This document shows positions 1 to 8,372 of a DNA stretch of 62,438 nt, piece after piece. A program made the translations under genes and the position numbers. Position 1 is the first letter of the stretch. Each line of letters opens with the position of its first letter. Below the pieces are notes generated by a model. The model ran no database searches, was not told the DNA's origin, and was given only the letters and a program-made list of their open reading frames with translations. The DNA is from Actinomycetota bacterium (GTDB lineage: Bacteria; Actinomycetota; Thermoleophilia; Solirubrobacterales; Solirubrobacteraceae), in assembly GCA_005883215.1 (NCBI GenBank), contig VAYS01000017.1, forward strand, positions 1-62,438, read 5' to 3'.

Positions 1-12
1 GTCTCCCTCGAC

Positions 13-1452
13 GTGCTCCTGCGCCCGCGCACCAGCCTGGAGGTGGCGGTGCGCCCGGGCGGCGGCTGGGTGCTCTCGCGCTCGGGGGGGGCCGCGGTCT
101 CGGTCTCGGGCTTCGGCGCCCACGCCCGGCTGCGCGGGCGCCCGTGGCGGTCCGGGGGCTGGCGGCATCTGGAGCTGGTCACCGGGGCCGGGGCCGGGCT
201 GGCGCTCGACGGGCGTCGCGTGGCGGGCGGGCCGCCGGGGGGCGCCACGCTCGCGCTGCGCTCGCGGCGGGGCGCGCTCGACGTGGCGGCGGTGGTGGCC
301 AGCGCGCGCTCGGCGCCGAGCGGGCTGCTGCTCGAGCGCCTGACCGAGGTGCACGCCCACCTGCGGGCGCGGAGCTTTCCCGTCGCCCAGACGGCGGGAG
401 GGCGGCTGGTGCTGGGGCGGGGGTGGACGATCGGCTTCTGGCCCGGGGCGCTGTGGCAGGCGTCTGAACTGGCGCCGACCACGTCGCTGTTCTCCGGGTG
501 GGCGCTGCCGGCCACGCTGTCGGTGATGGGGCACGAGCGCGAAGACACCCACGACCTGGGCTTCATCTACGGGACCTCGGCCCAGGCGGCCTATGACCGG
601 CTGTGCGCCGGCCCGGGCGGCGGCGGGCGCCCGGCGGCGTGCGGGCGGCTGCGCTCCAGCGCGCTGACCGCGGCGCGCTCGCTGGTGGGGCTGGCGGGCA
701 CCAACGCCGCGGCCGGCATGCTCCCCACGCGGGCGCGGGGGTGCGCGCAGGGTTGCCGGGGGCCGGGCCAGGCCGACACGATCGTCGACTCGATGATGAA
801 CCTGCCGATCCTGTTGTGGGCGCGCGATCAGACAGGAGACTCCCGCTTCGCCCAGGTCGCCTCGCGCTCGGCCCGGCGCGTGGCCCAACTGCTGGTCCGC
901 CCCGACGGATCGACGATCCAGTCGGTGCACGTGGGCCGCGCCGACGGGCGCGTCGTGCTCAAGCACACCCACCAGGGCATCTCGGCCTCCAGCACCTGGG
1001 CCCGGGGGCAGGGGTGGGCGGTGTACGGGTTCGCCCAGACCGCCACCGCCCTGCGCGACCCCGGGCTGCTGCAGGTGGCCGAGCGCACCGCCCAGTACGT
1101 GGCCGGGCACCTGCCGGCCTCCGGCGTCCCCCGCTGGGACTACGCCGCCGGGCCGGGCGCGCCGGTCGACGTCTCGGCCGGTGCGATCACCGCGGCGGGG
1201 CTGTTCGCGCTGGCGCGCGGGTGTGCCGCCCTGCCCGGCACCTGCGCGCAGGGCGAGCGCTGGGCGCCGCTGGGTCGGCGCATGCTGGCGGCGGCGCTGG
1301 GGCGGGCTCGCACCGCCGCGCCGATCGGCTACCTGGGCGATGAGGTCTATGACCTGCACAGCCACACCGCTTGGAAGCGCCGGGCCGAGCTGGTGTTCGG
1401 CCTGCACTATGCCCTGGACGCGCTAAACCGGCAGAGCGCCGCCGGGCCGTGA
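13..1452 (+). CDS. GH88-like unsaturated glucuronyl hydrolase family protein, possibly 5'-partial
   Basis: The C-terminal three quarters reads as an (alpha/alpha)6 glycoside hydrolase of the GH88 type, which removes unsaturated uronic acids from polysaccharide-lyase products. Visible signatures are HDLGF near residue 181 and VDSMMNLP near 259, each carrying an Asp where family catalytic Asps sit, then HQGISASSTWARGQGWAVYGFA-like sequence near 320-341 and a DVSAGAITAAGL segment. About 110 N-terminal residues look beta-rich and unlike GH88. The first in-window start is GTG, but the frame is open back to base 1, so the true start may lie upstream. It overlaps the next gene by GTGA, suggesting translational coupling. 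Family call fairly sure; substrate unknown. Confidence 0.72.
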   Translation: MLLRPRTSLEVAVRPGGGWVLSRSGGAAVSVSGFGAHARLRGRPWRSGGWRHLELVTGAGAGLALDGRRVAGGPPGGATLALRSRRGALDVAAVVASARSAPSGLLLERLTEVHAHLRARSFPVAQTAGGRLVLGRGWTIGFWPGALWQASELAPTTSLFSGWALPATLSVMGHEREDTHDLGFIYGTSAQAAYDRLCAGPGGGGRPAACGRLRSSALTAARSLVGLAGTNAAAGMLPTRARGCAQGCRGPGQADTIVDSMMNLPILLWARDQTGDSRFAQVASRSARRVAQLLVRPDGSTIQSVHVGRADGRVVLKHTHQGISASSTWARGQGWAVYGFAQTATALRDPGLLQVAERTAQYVAGHLPASGVPRWDYAAGPGAPVDVSAGAITAAGLFALARGCAALPGTCAQGERWAPLGRRMLAAALGRARTAAPIGYLGDEVYDLHSHTAWKRRAELVFGLHYALDALNRQSAAGP

Positions 1453-2303
1453 GGGCGCGCCTGACCTCGGCGGCGGGCGCCGTGGGCCGCCGGGCTCGCC
1501 GGTGGGGGTTCGTGCCCGGGGCCTCGCGCCAGCGCTCGTGGATCGACCTCCTGCTCGTGCCCTGGCTGGCCTGGATCTTCGACGCGATCAACGACCTCGC
1601 GCCGGTCCGCCAGGCGCTGGCCGAGGGCCACGGCCACCAGGTGCTCGACTTCGAGCGATCGCTGCACCTGGCGTCCGAGCTGTCGCTGAACACGTGGCTG
1701 GCGTCCCACCACTTCCTCAGCCAGATCTCGGTCTACTGGTACGAGAACGTCCACGCCGCGGTGACCTTCGTTTTGATCGGCTGGCTGTGGTGGCGGCGCC
1801 CGGACCTGCTCGCGCCGCTGCGCAACGCGCTGATCGCGCTGAACCTGATCGCGTTAGCGATCTTTTGGAGTTATCCCGTGGCTCCGCCCCGGATGCTCGC
1901 CGGCGGCTACGTGGACCTGGTCCAGGTCGTCCACCACGCGGCGCCGTGGCCGCTGGGGGCCACCGCGGCGGAGTCCAATCAGCTGGCGGCCTTTCCTTCG
2001 TTGCACATCGCCTGGGCGGTGTGGTCGAGCGTGGTGCTGTGGCGGCTCAGCCGGCGCACCTGGGTGCGCGCCCTGGCCCTCGCCTACCCGCTGGTGACCA
2101 TGTTCTCGGTCATGGCCACCGCCAACCACTGGCTGGCCGACGGGGTGCTGGGCGCGGCGATCACGCTGGTCTGCCTGCCGCTGGGGTCGCGCCTGCGGCT
2201 TCGCCGGGCGGTGCCGGTGGCGGCCGCGGTGGGCGCCGCGCCCGCGCCCGCGCCGGTGGGCGCCGAGGCCAGCGGCCCGGGATCGGCGTCGGCGTCGCGG
2301 TGA
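1449..2303 (+). CDS. PAP2-superfamily membrane phosphatase/inositolphosphotransferase-like protein
   Basis: A 284-residue integral membrane protein with about six hydrophobic segments. The PAP2 triad is visible: PVAPPRM before the active site, then FPSLHIAW (the PSxH motif) and ATANHWLADG (His and Asp of motif 3). The arrangement matches the PAP2_3 (Aur1/Ipt1-like) branch, which moves or removes phospho-head groups at the membrane surface. The start is taken as GTG because it overlaps the TGA of the hydrolase gene in the same frame. A longer frame reaches back inside the upstream gene but carries no plausible extra domain. The C-terminus is an Ala/Pro-rich low-complexity tail. The substrate cannot be read from sequence. 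Confidence 0.75.
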   Translation: MRARLTSAAGAVGRRARRWGFVPGASRQRSWIDLLLVPWLAWIFDAINDLAPVRQALAEGHGHQVLDFERSLHLASELSLNTWLASHHFLSQISVYWYENVHAAVTFVLIGWLWWRRPDLLAPLRNALIALNLIALAIFWSYPVAPPRMLAGGYVDLVQVVHHAAPWPLGATAAESNQLAAFPSLHIAWAVWSSVVLWRLSRRTWVRALALAYPLVTMFSVMATANHWLADGVLGAAITLVCLPLGSRLRLRRAVPVAAAVGAAPAPAPVGAEASGPGSASASR

Positions 2304-2310
2304 GGCGCGA

Positions 2311-2508
2311 TCAGCGAATCAGGCCAAGGCGAAACGCGGATGCCACCGCGGCTGCCCGGTCGTGCGCGCCGAGCTTCAGGTAGGCGCGCTCGAAATGGGT
2401 CTTGACCGTGGCCGGGCGGATGGACAGCTGCTCGGCGATCTCACCGACGCTCAGCCCCTGCGCGCCCAGCCACAGCACCTGGAGCTCGCGCGGAGAAAGA
2501 AGCGGTGC
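2311..2508 (-). pseudogene. LuxR-family HTH C-terminal remnant
   Basis: The reverse strand encodes a textbook LuxR/NarL DNA-binding domain ending in a normal stop: it starts at PLLSPRELQVL, continues GLSVGEIAEQLSIRPATVKTH and ends AAAVASAFRLGLIR. No receiver, ATPase or sensor domain precedes it. Upstream of the helix-turn-helix the frame runs into the 3' end of the DUF2442 gene read in another frame, and I see no suitable start. This is best explained as the 3' end of a regulator whose 5' part was lost when the DUF pair arrived or a deletion occurred. A free-standing HTH peptide cannot be excluded. Confidence 0.6.
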
Positions 2509-2528
2509 CTTCGAGCGGCTGCGGTGCT

Positions 2529-2795
2529 CTAGGCGGTGCTCGCAGCGCGCCCTTGGACATGCGCATAGAGCGTCTCCGGGGCAACGTCGGCCTGATTCGG
2601 CCAGACAATCGTTCCCGCCTGGCGATCGACGCGTAGTCGACGGAAGTAGTCCGGGTCGCGCAGGGGCTCGAAGACGCCACCGTAATCGAGGAGGTATGAG
2701 AGATCGATGTCGCCGGTCGTGCCGTCTTCGAAGTCCACCCGCACGGTGTAGCCGCGAACGGGTTCTGCATGGGTGAGAAGGGGGGTGCTGCGCAT
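2529..2795 (-). CDS. DUF2442 domain protein
   Basis: An 88-residue protein of the DUF2442 type: a short beta-rich unit with VDFEDGTTGDIDLSYLL, then FEPLRDPDYFRRLRVD and IVWPNQADVAPETLY. The last block is the most recognisable family signature. The ATG is chosen because homology begins there; the frame is open another 51 codons upstream but that part is antisense-like sequence. It lies 19 bases after the DUF4160 gene on the same strand. These two families are very often adjacent and are suspected of forming a toxin-antitoxin-like or regulatory pair; no biochemical role is established. Confidence 0.75.
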   Translation of the reverse strand: MRSTPLLTHAEPVRGYTVRVDFEDGTTGDIDLSYLLDYGGVFEPLRDPDYFRRLRVDRQAGTIVWPNQADVAPETLYAHVQGRAASTA

Positions 2796-2814
2796 ACAGG
2801 CAAGGGTAGTGGCG

Positions 2815-3084
2815 TCAGGGCAGCGGCTCGACCGGGAGCAGAGGCTCGTGGCGACGTGCGCGTTCCCAATTCTTCCGCAACTCCAGTTGGTGCGCGCTCG
2901 CCCATTCGATGACGAGGCGTAGCGCGCGAGTTGGGAGTCCACCAGCAATCGTGCTCAGCTCGTGAAGGTCGATCGACGCTTCGTCGTCCCCATACCGAGC
3001 ATGGAAGTGGGGTCGTCCCGAATGGTGGCTTTCGTCGTGGTACATCCAGATCACGATTCCATAGAAGGCACTGATTCTTGGCAT
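2815..3084 (-). CDS. DUF4160 domain protein
   Basis: About 89 residues covering the whole DUF4160 family: MPRISAFYGIVIWMYHDE, the conserved PHFHARYG block, then IDLHELSTIAGGLPTRAL and WASAHQLELRKNWERA. The HFH and Trp/Asn motifs are typical. Family starts are almost always MPxIS, so the second ATG (start at 3084) is preferred to the ATG three codons upstream. It is the first gene of a two-gene unit with the DUF2442 gene. Function of the family is unknown; the pairing suggests joint action. Confidence 0.78.
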   Translation of the reverse strand: MPRISAFYGIVIWMYHDESHHSGRPHFHARYGDDEASIDLHELSTIAGGLPTRALRLVIEWASAHQLELRKNWERARRHEPLLPVEPLP

Positions 3085-3126
3085 CGGCGCCACCCGGATT
3101 CTGGCGCCCGGTTCGGCCAGGATCCT

Positions 3127-4635
3127 TCAATCGGCCAGCAGGACGGCGTCGGCGCCTGGCGGGCAGTCAACCCTAGCCCGGGCACCCAGGAACGCCTCGT
3201 CGATCAGCAGCGCGATCGAGTCGGGGTCGCTGACCTTGGCCAGGGCGCGGGCGCCGTCGTCGCGCAGCAGCGTGGCCACGCCATAGGAAGCCGACCCGTC
3301 TCTCTCGAAGAGCAGCGTGCACGCCTCGGCGGTCCCCCGCGCCGGCTCTCCCACGACGGCGGACCGCGGCGGGCGATCGCGGACCTCGCCCAGGTCGGCG
3401 CGGCGGTAGCCGTCGCGCGGGGGCTCGCCGGACATCAGCCCCAGCGCGTGCTTGGTCATGTACCACCCCACCCCGGTGGTCAGGCCCAGGGCGCCCGGCT
3501 GCTGGCGCAGGATCTCCACCATGCGCGCGATCGAGTGGGTGACGTAGTTGTTGCCCGGCCCCCCGGCGAAGGCCAGCCCGCCGGTGACGGTCAGCGCGCG
3601 ATCGGGCTCGGATCCGAGGCCCAGCTCGCGCGCGGCGACCTGCACGGCCGAGGGAAAGCAGGAATAGAGGTCCAGGTGAGCGACCTCGTCGATGTCGCGG
3701 CCACCGGCCTCCAGGAGCGCGCGGCCGGCGGCGCGGATCGCCGGGGAGGCGTCGAGCTCGCCGCGCTGGGACAGAAACCACTCGTCGCTGGCCTCGGCGC
3801 CGGCGTGGAGGAAGACGCAGCGCTCGGCCGGCACCCCGGCCTCTTGGGCCGCCTGCAGCGAGCACACGATCAGCGCCGCGGCCTGATCGACCAGCGGGTT
3901 GGCGTTCATGAGCTTGGTGTAGGGGAAGCTGACCGCGCGGTTCTGGGCCGAGGCGTCGGCGATCTCTGAGCCAGAGTGCACGGTGCGCGACCAGGCGTGG
4001 GGGTTCTCCCCCGCCGCGCCGGAGAAGCGCGACCACAGCTCGCCCAGCCAGCGCTGGTGCGCCTCCACCGTCCGGCCGGCCCGGTGGCGCAGCGCGTTCT
4101 CGATCAGCGGGTAGACGCTGACCGGCGCGAACAGGCCGACGGACTGCTCGGCGGGGGTGGTCGGCGGGCGGTCGGGGCCCAGCGTCCGGGTCGGCTGGCG
4201 CTCGTCATCCCCCGGCCAGTCCAGCTCCACCCCTTCCCGCCGCGCGAGCGAGACGGTGTGCAGCGCCTCGGCCCCGGCGATGGCGGCCACGTCGAGCTCG
4301 CCGCGGGCGATCGCCTCGGCTGCGTCGTTGACCAGCAACTGGGGGGTGTCGCCGCCGATGTGGGCGCTCACCGTCTCGGCCGGGCCCAGACCCAGGCGCT
4401 CGGCGACCTGGGCGCCCGGATCCCCGTAGGACCAGCACAGGACCCTGGGCACGCGCAGCGACTGCACCCGCCCGAGCAGGGGCTCGCCCGCGCCGCTGTC
4501 CTTCGCCGCGGCGCGCAGGGCGCTGGCGATCATCGCGCAGGGGTCGGGCTGCCCGAGCGGATCGTCGGGACGGCGGTCGTGCTGGGCGACGCCGGCGATC
4601 ACCGGCAATCGGTCGGGCCCGGCGGACATCCCCAT
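3127..4635 (-). CDS. Thiolase-like protein (TLP1 type), acetyl-CoA acetyltransferase family
   Basis: A roughly 500-residue thiolase-fold protein: PVIAGVAQ at the start, IGGDTPQLLVNDAAEAIARG and AAIAGAEAL in the first half, and GGLAFAGGPGNNYVTHSIARM in the second. The C-terminal stretch (about the last 90 residues, with TLLFERDGSASYGVATLL) resembles the extra domain of mycobacterial TLP1 proteins. The usual thiolase Cys/His sites look replaced: the region corresponding to NEAF/HEAF reads YSCFPSA, and the GHP loop reads GGPGNNY. A CoA-ester binding role is therefore safer than a classical thiolase reaction. Two start ATGs, six bases apart, are equally good; the frame extends 30 codons further upstream over a divergent gene. 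Confidence 0.72.
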   Translation of the reverse strand: MGMSAGPDRLPVIAGVAQHDRRPDDPLGQPDPCAMIASALRAAAKDSGAGEPLLGRVQSLRVPRVLCWSYGDPGAQVAERLGLGPAETVSAHIGGDTPQLLVNDAAEAIARGELDVAAIAGAEALHTVSLARREGVELDWPGDDERQPTRTLGPDRPPTTPAEQSVGLFAPVSVYPLIENALRHRAGRTVEAHQRWLGELWSRFSGAAGENPHAWSRTVHSGSEIADASAQNRAVSFPYTKLMNANPLVDQAAALIVCSLQAAQEAGVPAERCVFLHAGAEASDEWFLSQRGELDASPAIRAAGRALLEAGGRDIDEVAHLDLYSCFPSAVQVAARELGLGSEPDRALTVTGGLAFAGGPGNNYVTHSIARMVEILRQQPGALGLTTGVGWYMTKHALGLMSGEPPRDGYRRADLGEVRDRPPRSAVVGEPARGTAEACTLLFERDGSASYGVATLLRDDGARALAKVSDPDSIALLIDEAFLGARARVDCPPGADAVLLAD

Positions 4636-4705
4636 GCCCACAGCTTTACGCAGAATTGCGCGTCGGCTAAGACGCCCTTGAGGTGCTGGCGCTTTGGTGT
4701 GACGC

Positions 4706-4939
4706 GTGGCGTCGCCGCCTTTCAACGACCCGGCCCTGCTCGCGGGCTCCCCGGCGTGCCTGGTGTGCCGGCGCGCGATCTCCGACGGCGAGCAGGTCCT
4801 GCGGGTGCGCGGGCTCTCGGTGCACGCCCGGTGTGCGGCCTACCGGCGTCGCGCTCGGGCGGGCGCCGGCAGCGCGGGCGGCGCGATCGCGCCCGGAGCG
4901 GGGCCGGAGGCGGTCGACGGGGCGGAGGTGGACGCCTAG
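4706..4939 (+). CDS. Small zinc-finger-like hypothetical protein
   Basis: A 77-residue protein starting with GTG. Residues 18-44 hold a C-x2-C...H-x2-C arrangement (CLVCRRA, then SVHARCAAY), as expected for a treble-clef or LIM-like single zinc site. The tail is Ala/Gly-rich and probably disordered. It is transcribed away from the thiolase-like gene, and their longest frames overlap by some 20 bases, which supports the shorter start for the latter. I do not recognise a named family. The metal-ligand spacing is the main reason to believe it is real. Confidence 0.5.
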   Translation: MASPPFNDPALLAGSPACLVCRRAISDGEQVLRVRGLSVHARCAAYRRRARAGAGSAGGAIAPGAGPEAVDGAEVDA

Positions 4940-5124
4940 CCCCGGCGCCTAGCCGGGGCGCGCCAACCAGGGCGGCGCGGCTTTGACATACGCGCGCTCA
5001 GACGTGCCCGCCACGAGGGAGGCCGCTGCCAGCGGCGCGGATCGAGCTCGGCGCCACACAACGCGCATCCTGCCGCGAAGGGGCTGACGCGTTCGCCGCA
5101 GTTGGGGCAGAAGCCGGGGTGCAC
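4936..5124 (-). CDS. Small zinc-ribbon protein
   Basis: A 62-residue protein whose first third is a two-knuckle zinc ribbon: FCPNCGERV followed by GCALCGAEL. The rest is Arg/Trp/Pro-rich and basic. The start is placed at a GTG just before HPGFCPNCGE; a TTG two codons upstream is as likely. The frame continues far upstream, but that sequence is antisense to the methyltransferase gene and has no features. It meets the preceding small zinc protein tail to tail, the two frames overlapping at their stops. Similar short ribbons are common in actinobacteria; the role is unknown. Confidence 0.52.
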   Translation of the reverse strand: MHPGFCPNCGERVSPFAAGCALCGAELDPRRWQRPPSWRARLSARMSKPRRPGWRAPARRRG

Positions 5125-5229
5125 GAGCAATACAGATAGCGGCGCCAGGTTGACGGAACATAAAACGTCGAGCCCGAGCGGCGCCGAGCCCAGCTCGGCG
5201 GGCGCGGGTCGGTCTCGGCGCGCCGCTGC

Positions 5230-5235
5230 TACGGT
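5230..5235 (+). promoter_or_regulatory. Candidate -10 box (TACGGT) of a leaderless transcript
   Basis: TACGGT ends exactly six bases before a GTG that opens a 34-codon frame. The same box and spacing precede the DUF433 antitoxin gene, and the same spacing precedes several others in this window. I see no convincing -35 box. Confidence 0.45.
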
Positions 5236-5241
5236 CGCGCG

Positions 5242-5346
5242 GTGGCGGACGTCAGGACCGAGGCGGCGCGCCGGCACTTCGATCGCCGCGTCGGCGCGCC
5301 ATGGTTGGCGGGCTACCCGGTGACGCCGGCCGACGAGGGGCGGTGA
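5242..5346 (+). CDS. Short ORF (34 residues) upstream of and in frame with a methyltransferase fragment
   Basis: GTG opens MADVRTEAARRHF and continues to a TGA that touches the next in-frame GTG. Because the -10 box sits six bases before this GTG, transcription probably starts here. The downstream methyltransferase fragment is in the same frame, so this may be the old N-terminus separated by a nonsense change, or a translated leader peptide. No family is recognisable. Reality as a protein is uncertain. Confidence 0.35.
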   Translation: MADVRTEAARRHFDRRVGAPWLAGYPVTPADEGR

Positions 5347-5838
5347 GTGGGCCCACCCGAAGGGGTCTCCCGGCTCGAGTGGCTGCGCCACCGGCGCTGG
5401 CTGGGCAAGATCAGCCGTGGCGCCGAGCGACGGGGCCCGTGGTGGGCGGAGATCCTCTCGGGGGTCGCCCTCAGCTATCCGGGCTGCTGCTACGTCGAGG
5501 TCGGGGTGGCGCTGGGTTCGACCATCAACGTGGTGGCGCCGTGCTGTCGCGAGGTGCACGGCTGTGACGTCTCCGAGGCGCACGCATTGCCGCGGGGCGC
5601 GCGCTTCTGGCATATGAACTCGGACGACTTCTTCGCGCGCTACGACGGCGCCGCTCCACAGCTCGTGTTCATCGACGGAGGGCACACCTACGACCAGGTC
5701 AAGCGCGACTACGAGAACGCGGCGCGGATCCTGGCGCCGGGCGGCACGATTGCGCTGCACGCGACGTCAGGGAGGCAACGGTACGACTCAAGGCCCGGGC
5801 GCCGCGCAGCCGATACCCCCGAGGTCTCCCGTCCCTAA
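5347..5838 (+). pseudogene. Truncated class I SAM-dependent methyltransferase
   Basis: The frame contains the core of a Methyltransf_24-like domain: YVEVGVALGSTI (a degenerate motif I), HGCDVSE, then VFIDGGHTYDQVKRDYENA and LAPGGTIALH, where families normally continue with D-T-H and a further 50 or so residues. Here the frame changes character right after IALH into TSGRQRYDS and a short basic tail, so the C-terminal end is missing. An in-frame TGA directly precedes the GTG start, and the upstream 34 codons may be the lost N-terminus. I read it as a decayed gene. A functional short variant is possible but unlikely. Confidence 0.6.
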
Positions 5839-5854
5839 ACGATCGAGCTTTCAG

Positions 5855-6352
5855 ATGCCCGTCTCCCTTCGTAGCGTCGCACTTGCCGCCTGCGCATTTG
5901 TCGCGCTCATCTTTCCCACGACCGCCGGGGCGCGTCCGAGCCACCGGCCTGCGCGCAAGTGCACCGCCACCCACCGGCACGGCCATCGCGCCTGTCCTAA
6001 GCCACGACACGCCAGCCACGCCCACGTAAAGGCGGCCAAGCCCGATACGACCGCGCCCAGCGATCCGCCCACCACGCTCCCCGGTCCGCCAACGACGCTC
6101 CCGGGTCCGCCGACGACGGCCTCGGATCCACCCACGGGCTCCACGGGCAACCCGGCCCAGCAGTGTCGGGCCGAGCAGGCCGACCCGAGCTTCGCCGACA
6201 GCCACGGCGGTAAGTCCTTCGCGCAGTTCTACGGCACCAACCACAACCTGGCCAACGCCTTTGGCAAGTGCGTCTCCTCCAAGGCGCAGGCGCAGGGAGA
6301 GGGGGCAGACGACGGGGGCGGCGGCGATGGCTCAGGGGGCGGCGGGGGCTGA
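5855..6352 (+). CDS. Secreted Pro/Thr-rich protein with C-terminal FYGTN motif
   Basis: The ATG begins a clear Sec signal peptide: SLRSVALAACAFVALIF with cleavage near AGA-RPSH. A His/Lys-rich stretch follows, then a Pro/Thr linker with a repeated TTLPGPP unit, and a short conserved-looking block SFAQFYGTNHNLANAFGKCV that I have seen as a recurring element in secreted actinobacterial proteins of this group. It ends in a Gly/Asp/Ser tail. Two cysteines (before and within that block) could form a disulfide. A longer frame opens 35 codons upstream but would bury the signal peptide. It likely acts outside the cell; function unknown. Confidence 0.62.
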   Translation: MPVSLRSVALAACAFVALIFPTTAGARPSHRPARKCTATHRHGHRACPKPRHASHAHVKAAKPDTTAPSDPPTTLPGPPTTLPGPPTTASDPPTGSTGNPAQQCRAEQADPSFADSHGGKSFAQFYGTNHNLANAFGKCVSSKAQAQGEGADDGGGGDGSGGGGG

Positions 6353-6399
6353 GGCTCGAGTCCGCGCGAGCGCAGAGCCGAGGTACAGGCTCAGCGCCC
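6344..6399. terminator. Candidate bidirectional terminator between convergent genes
   Basis: An imperfect inverted repeat (GGGGGCTGAG and CTCAGCGCCC, nine of ten pairs) places the stop codons of the secreted protein and the acyltransferase in opposite arms. A smaller GCTCG/CGAGC hairpin lies inside. There is no T-run, so this is weak evidence. Confidence 0.3.
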
Positions 6400-7113
6400 T
6401 CCGTCGAAGCGTTGATCGCCGGGAGCGTGGCCCGCGACCCGCGCCGGCACCCCGGTTACCACCGCACCCGCCGGCACGTCGTGAGTGACCACCGCGCCGG
6501 CCGCCACGAACGCCTGCGGCCCCACCCGCACGCCGGGAGTGAGCAGGGCGCGAGCGCCTATGCGGCAGGCGCGACAGAGCACGGGTGCATTCAGGACCGC
6601 GTCGCGCGGCAATCGGTCCATGGTGTCGTCGTTCATCGTCACCACGCCGGACCCGACGGAGACGTCGTCCTCGACGATCGTCCAGCCGGTCAGCCAGACG
6701 TTCGCCCCGGTTCGCACGCGTGCGCCGATCCGTGCCGCCGGGCCCACCGCGGCCCCGCGTCCAATCGACGTGCGCTCACCGATCCGCACGCCTTCTCGCA
6801 CGTGTGACTGATCGCCGAGGATGGCGTGCGGCCCAATCCAGGCGCCGGCGAACACCACGGCTCCGCTACCGATCGTGGCGCCCGTCTTTACCACCAGCGG
6901 CTCGCCCGAGGGCGCTGGGGCCCGGGAGTGAGATCTGGTGACCGGGGCTTTGCCGAGCACCGCACCAGCCTGGACTACGACGCCGTCTTCGAGAACCGTG
7001 CCGGCGTGAATCACTGAGTTCGCGCCGATTTCCGTGCCGGCGCCGAGCTGGACGTCGCTGCCCAGCCTGAGGTTGGGGGCCGCACGTGAAGGGCGAAGGG
7101 CCGCCTCTGGCAT
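6391..7113 (-). CDS. Left-handed beta-helix (hexapeptide) acyltransferase
   Basis: About 240 residues made almost wholly of hexapeptide repeats ([51 protein letters not shown] and so on) ending with the loop [26 protein letters not shown], the classic sugar O-/N-acetyltransferase finish. Such enzymes acetylate nucleotide sugars or glycans as trimers. The start is ATG, with a GTG two codons upstream also possible. It begins 11 bases after the stop of the glycosyltransferase gene, so the two form one operon. A basic low-complexity extension upstream is out of place and was left out. The exact sugar substrate cannot be named. Confidence 0.75.
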   Translation of the reverse strand: MPEAALRPSRAAPNLRLGSDVQLGAGTEIGANSVIHAGTVLEDGVVVQAGAVLGKAPVTRSHSRAPAPSGEPLVVKTGATIGSGAVVFAGAWIGPHAILGDQSHVREGVRIGERTSIGRGAAVGPAARIGARVRTGANVWLTGWTIVEDDVSVGSGVVTMNDDTMDRLPRDAVLNAPVLCRACRIGARALLTPGVRVGPQAFVAAGAVVTHDVPAGAVVTGVPARVAGHAPGDQRFDGGR

Positions 7114-7124
7114 CGGCACGAAGG

Positions 7125-8372
7125 CTATGCCGCCCGGCGCCCGAACCGCCGGGGCGGGTGTGTGCTGCCCCGTTGCGGGCGCTTCCCCTGCCTGCGGCCT
7201 CTGCCTCGCAACCGGTCGGCAGGACGAAGCGCTGCCTGCACCAGGCGCCAGCGGCGGGTCGCGGTGAGCTCGCTCAACGCGTGCCATGCCTGGGCGGCTG
7301 CCCCCCGTGCACTAGCGAGCTCGTCCTCGAGCTCATGCACGCGGGCGGCGAGTCTTTCCGTCTCGGCGTGCAAGATGAAAGCTCGTCCGTCTGCGCGATG
7401 AGCGACCCGGACGAGCCGAGCCAACTCCCGCAACGGGCCGCCGACGTGCGCCCGCCGGGGCGAGACCTGATGCAGGATTCTCACCAGCTCGGCGACGTGC
7501 TTGGTGGCCGAGTTGTGGGTGACCACGAGGTCGCGGTTGACCGTTCCCATCCCTGGGTCATAAGCGGCGAGGTCGACGATCAGCCGCTCCCGGTCGGTCA
7601 CATCCGCTCGAGATTGGCCTCCGAAGTTGTCCGCCGAGAGCGTCGCAAAGCTTGAGGCCGTCACCCAGCCATCGCCGCCGTTGTGGTCGAATACATACGC
7701 GGCCCGTCCGCAGGCCATAGCCTCGTAGATCACCCGTGCCTTGCCGAACACGATGTCTGCTTCGTTGAGCACGAGCACTGACGGTCGTTCGCCGGCCGGC
7801 GCGAACGCACCCACCTGTAGTAGTTGGATGCCGCGCTCCTCACACGCGCTTGTCAGGAGCGCCATGCGCTGTCCGTGCAGGTAGTTGCTCATCGCGAGCG
7901 CGACCAGCGGCCGCTTGCGTAGCGGCCGGGTCGGCTTGAAGCGCTCCACGTCGACGGGCTGAGTAAGTCGCACTATCTCTTGGGGCAGCGCGAGGGCGCG
8001 GAGGCGACGTTCGACACGGTCGTACAGAGCGACCACCACCGCCACGACCTCCGGCAGCTGCGGCGGAAGCTGGAGATCAAACAGGTCGCTAAGCGCCACG
8101 AACACCTGGGGCACCCGCGGATACCGGACCGCCATCTGGTAGGCGACGACCCCGTCCTGAACGATTAGCGCGTCGGGCCTTTCAGGAAGTTCCCGGTCAT
8201 TGCGGCAGACCCGTAAGCCCAGCTGCCTCGCCATCGCGCTCCCGGTCCCGTGATCGAGAGCGTGAAGCCACACTTCGTGACCCAGGCGCTGGAGGTGGTC
8301 GCCGATCGTGATGACGTAGGTCTCGCTGCCCCCGAGGGCCTCGAGCGAGGACGTGGAAAGCACAATCTCCAT
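7125..8372 (-). CDS. GT-B glycosyltransferase with C-terminal coiled coil
   Basis: A 415-residue protein starting [20 protein letters not shown], typical of GT4-type enzymes with the GG-sET acceptor-side loop. The middle has a Rossmann-like segment with [27 protein letters not shown], the place of the family E-x7-E donor motif. The C-terminal 100 residues contain a helix ([19 protein letters not shown]) that should form a coiled coil, then [18 protein letters not shown], a tail common on actinobacterial surface-glycan transferases, and a basic end. It is followed closely by the hexapeptide acyltransferase. Cytoplasmic face of the membrane; donor and acceptor unknown. Confidence 0.75.
   Translation of the reverse strand: MEIVLSTSSLEALGGSETYVITIGDHLQRLGHEVWLHALDHGTGSAMARQLGLRVCRNDRELPERPDALIVQDGVVAYQMAVRYPRVPQVFVALSDLFDLQLPPQLPEVVAVVVALYDRVERRLRALALPQEIVRLTQPVDVERFKPTRPLRKRPLVALAMSNYLHGQRMALLTSACEERGIQLLQVGAFAPAGERPSVLVLNEADIVFGKARVIYEAMACGRAAYVFDHNGGDGWVTASSFATLSADNFGGQSRADVTDRERLIVDLAAYDPGMGTVNRDLVVTHNSATKHVAELVRILHQVSPRRAHVGGPLRELARLVRVAHRADGRAFILHAETERLAARVHELEDELASARGAAAQAWHALSELTATRRWRLVQAALRPADRLRGRGRRQGKRPQRGSTHPPRRFGRRAA

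Noticed and set aside
2962..3969. A 335-residue forward frame opposite the thiolase-like gene
   Set aside because: It is the codon-position shadow of the reverse gene: Gly/Arg/Ala/Val-rich, no domain, while the reverse frame has clear motifs.
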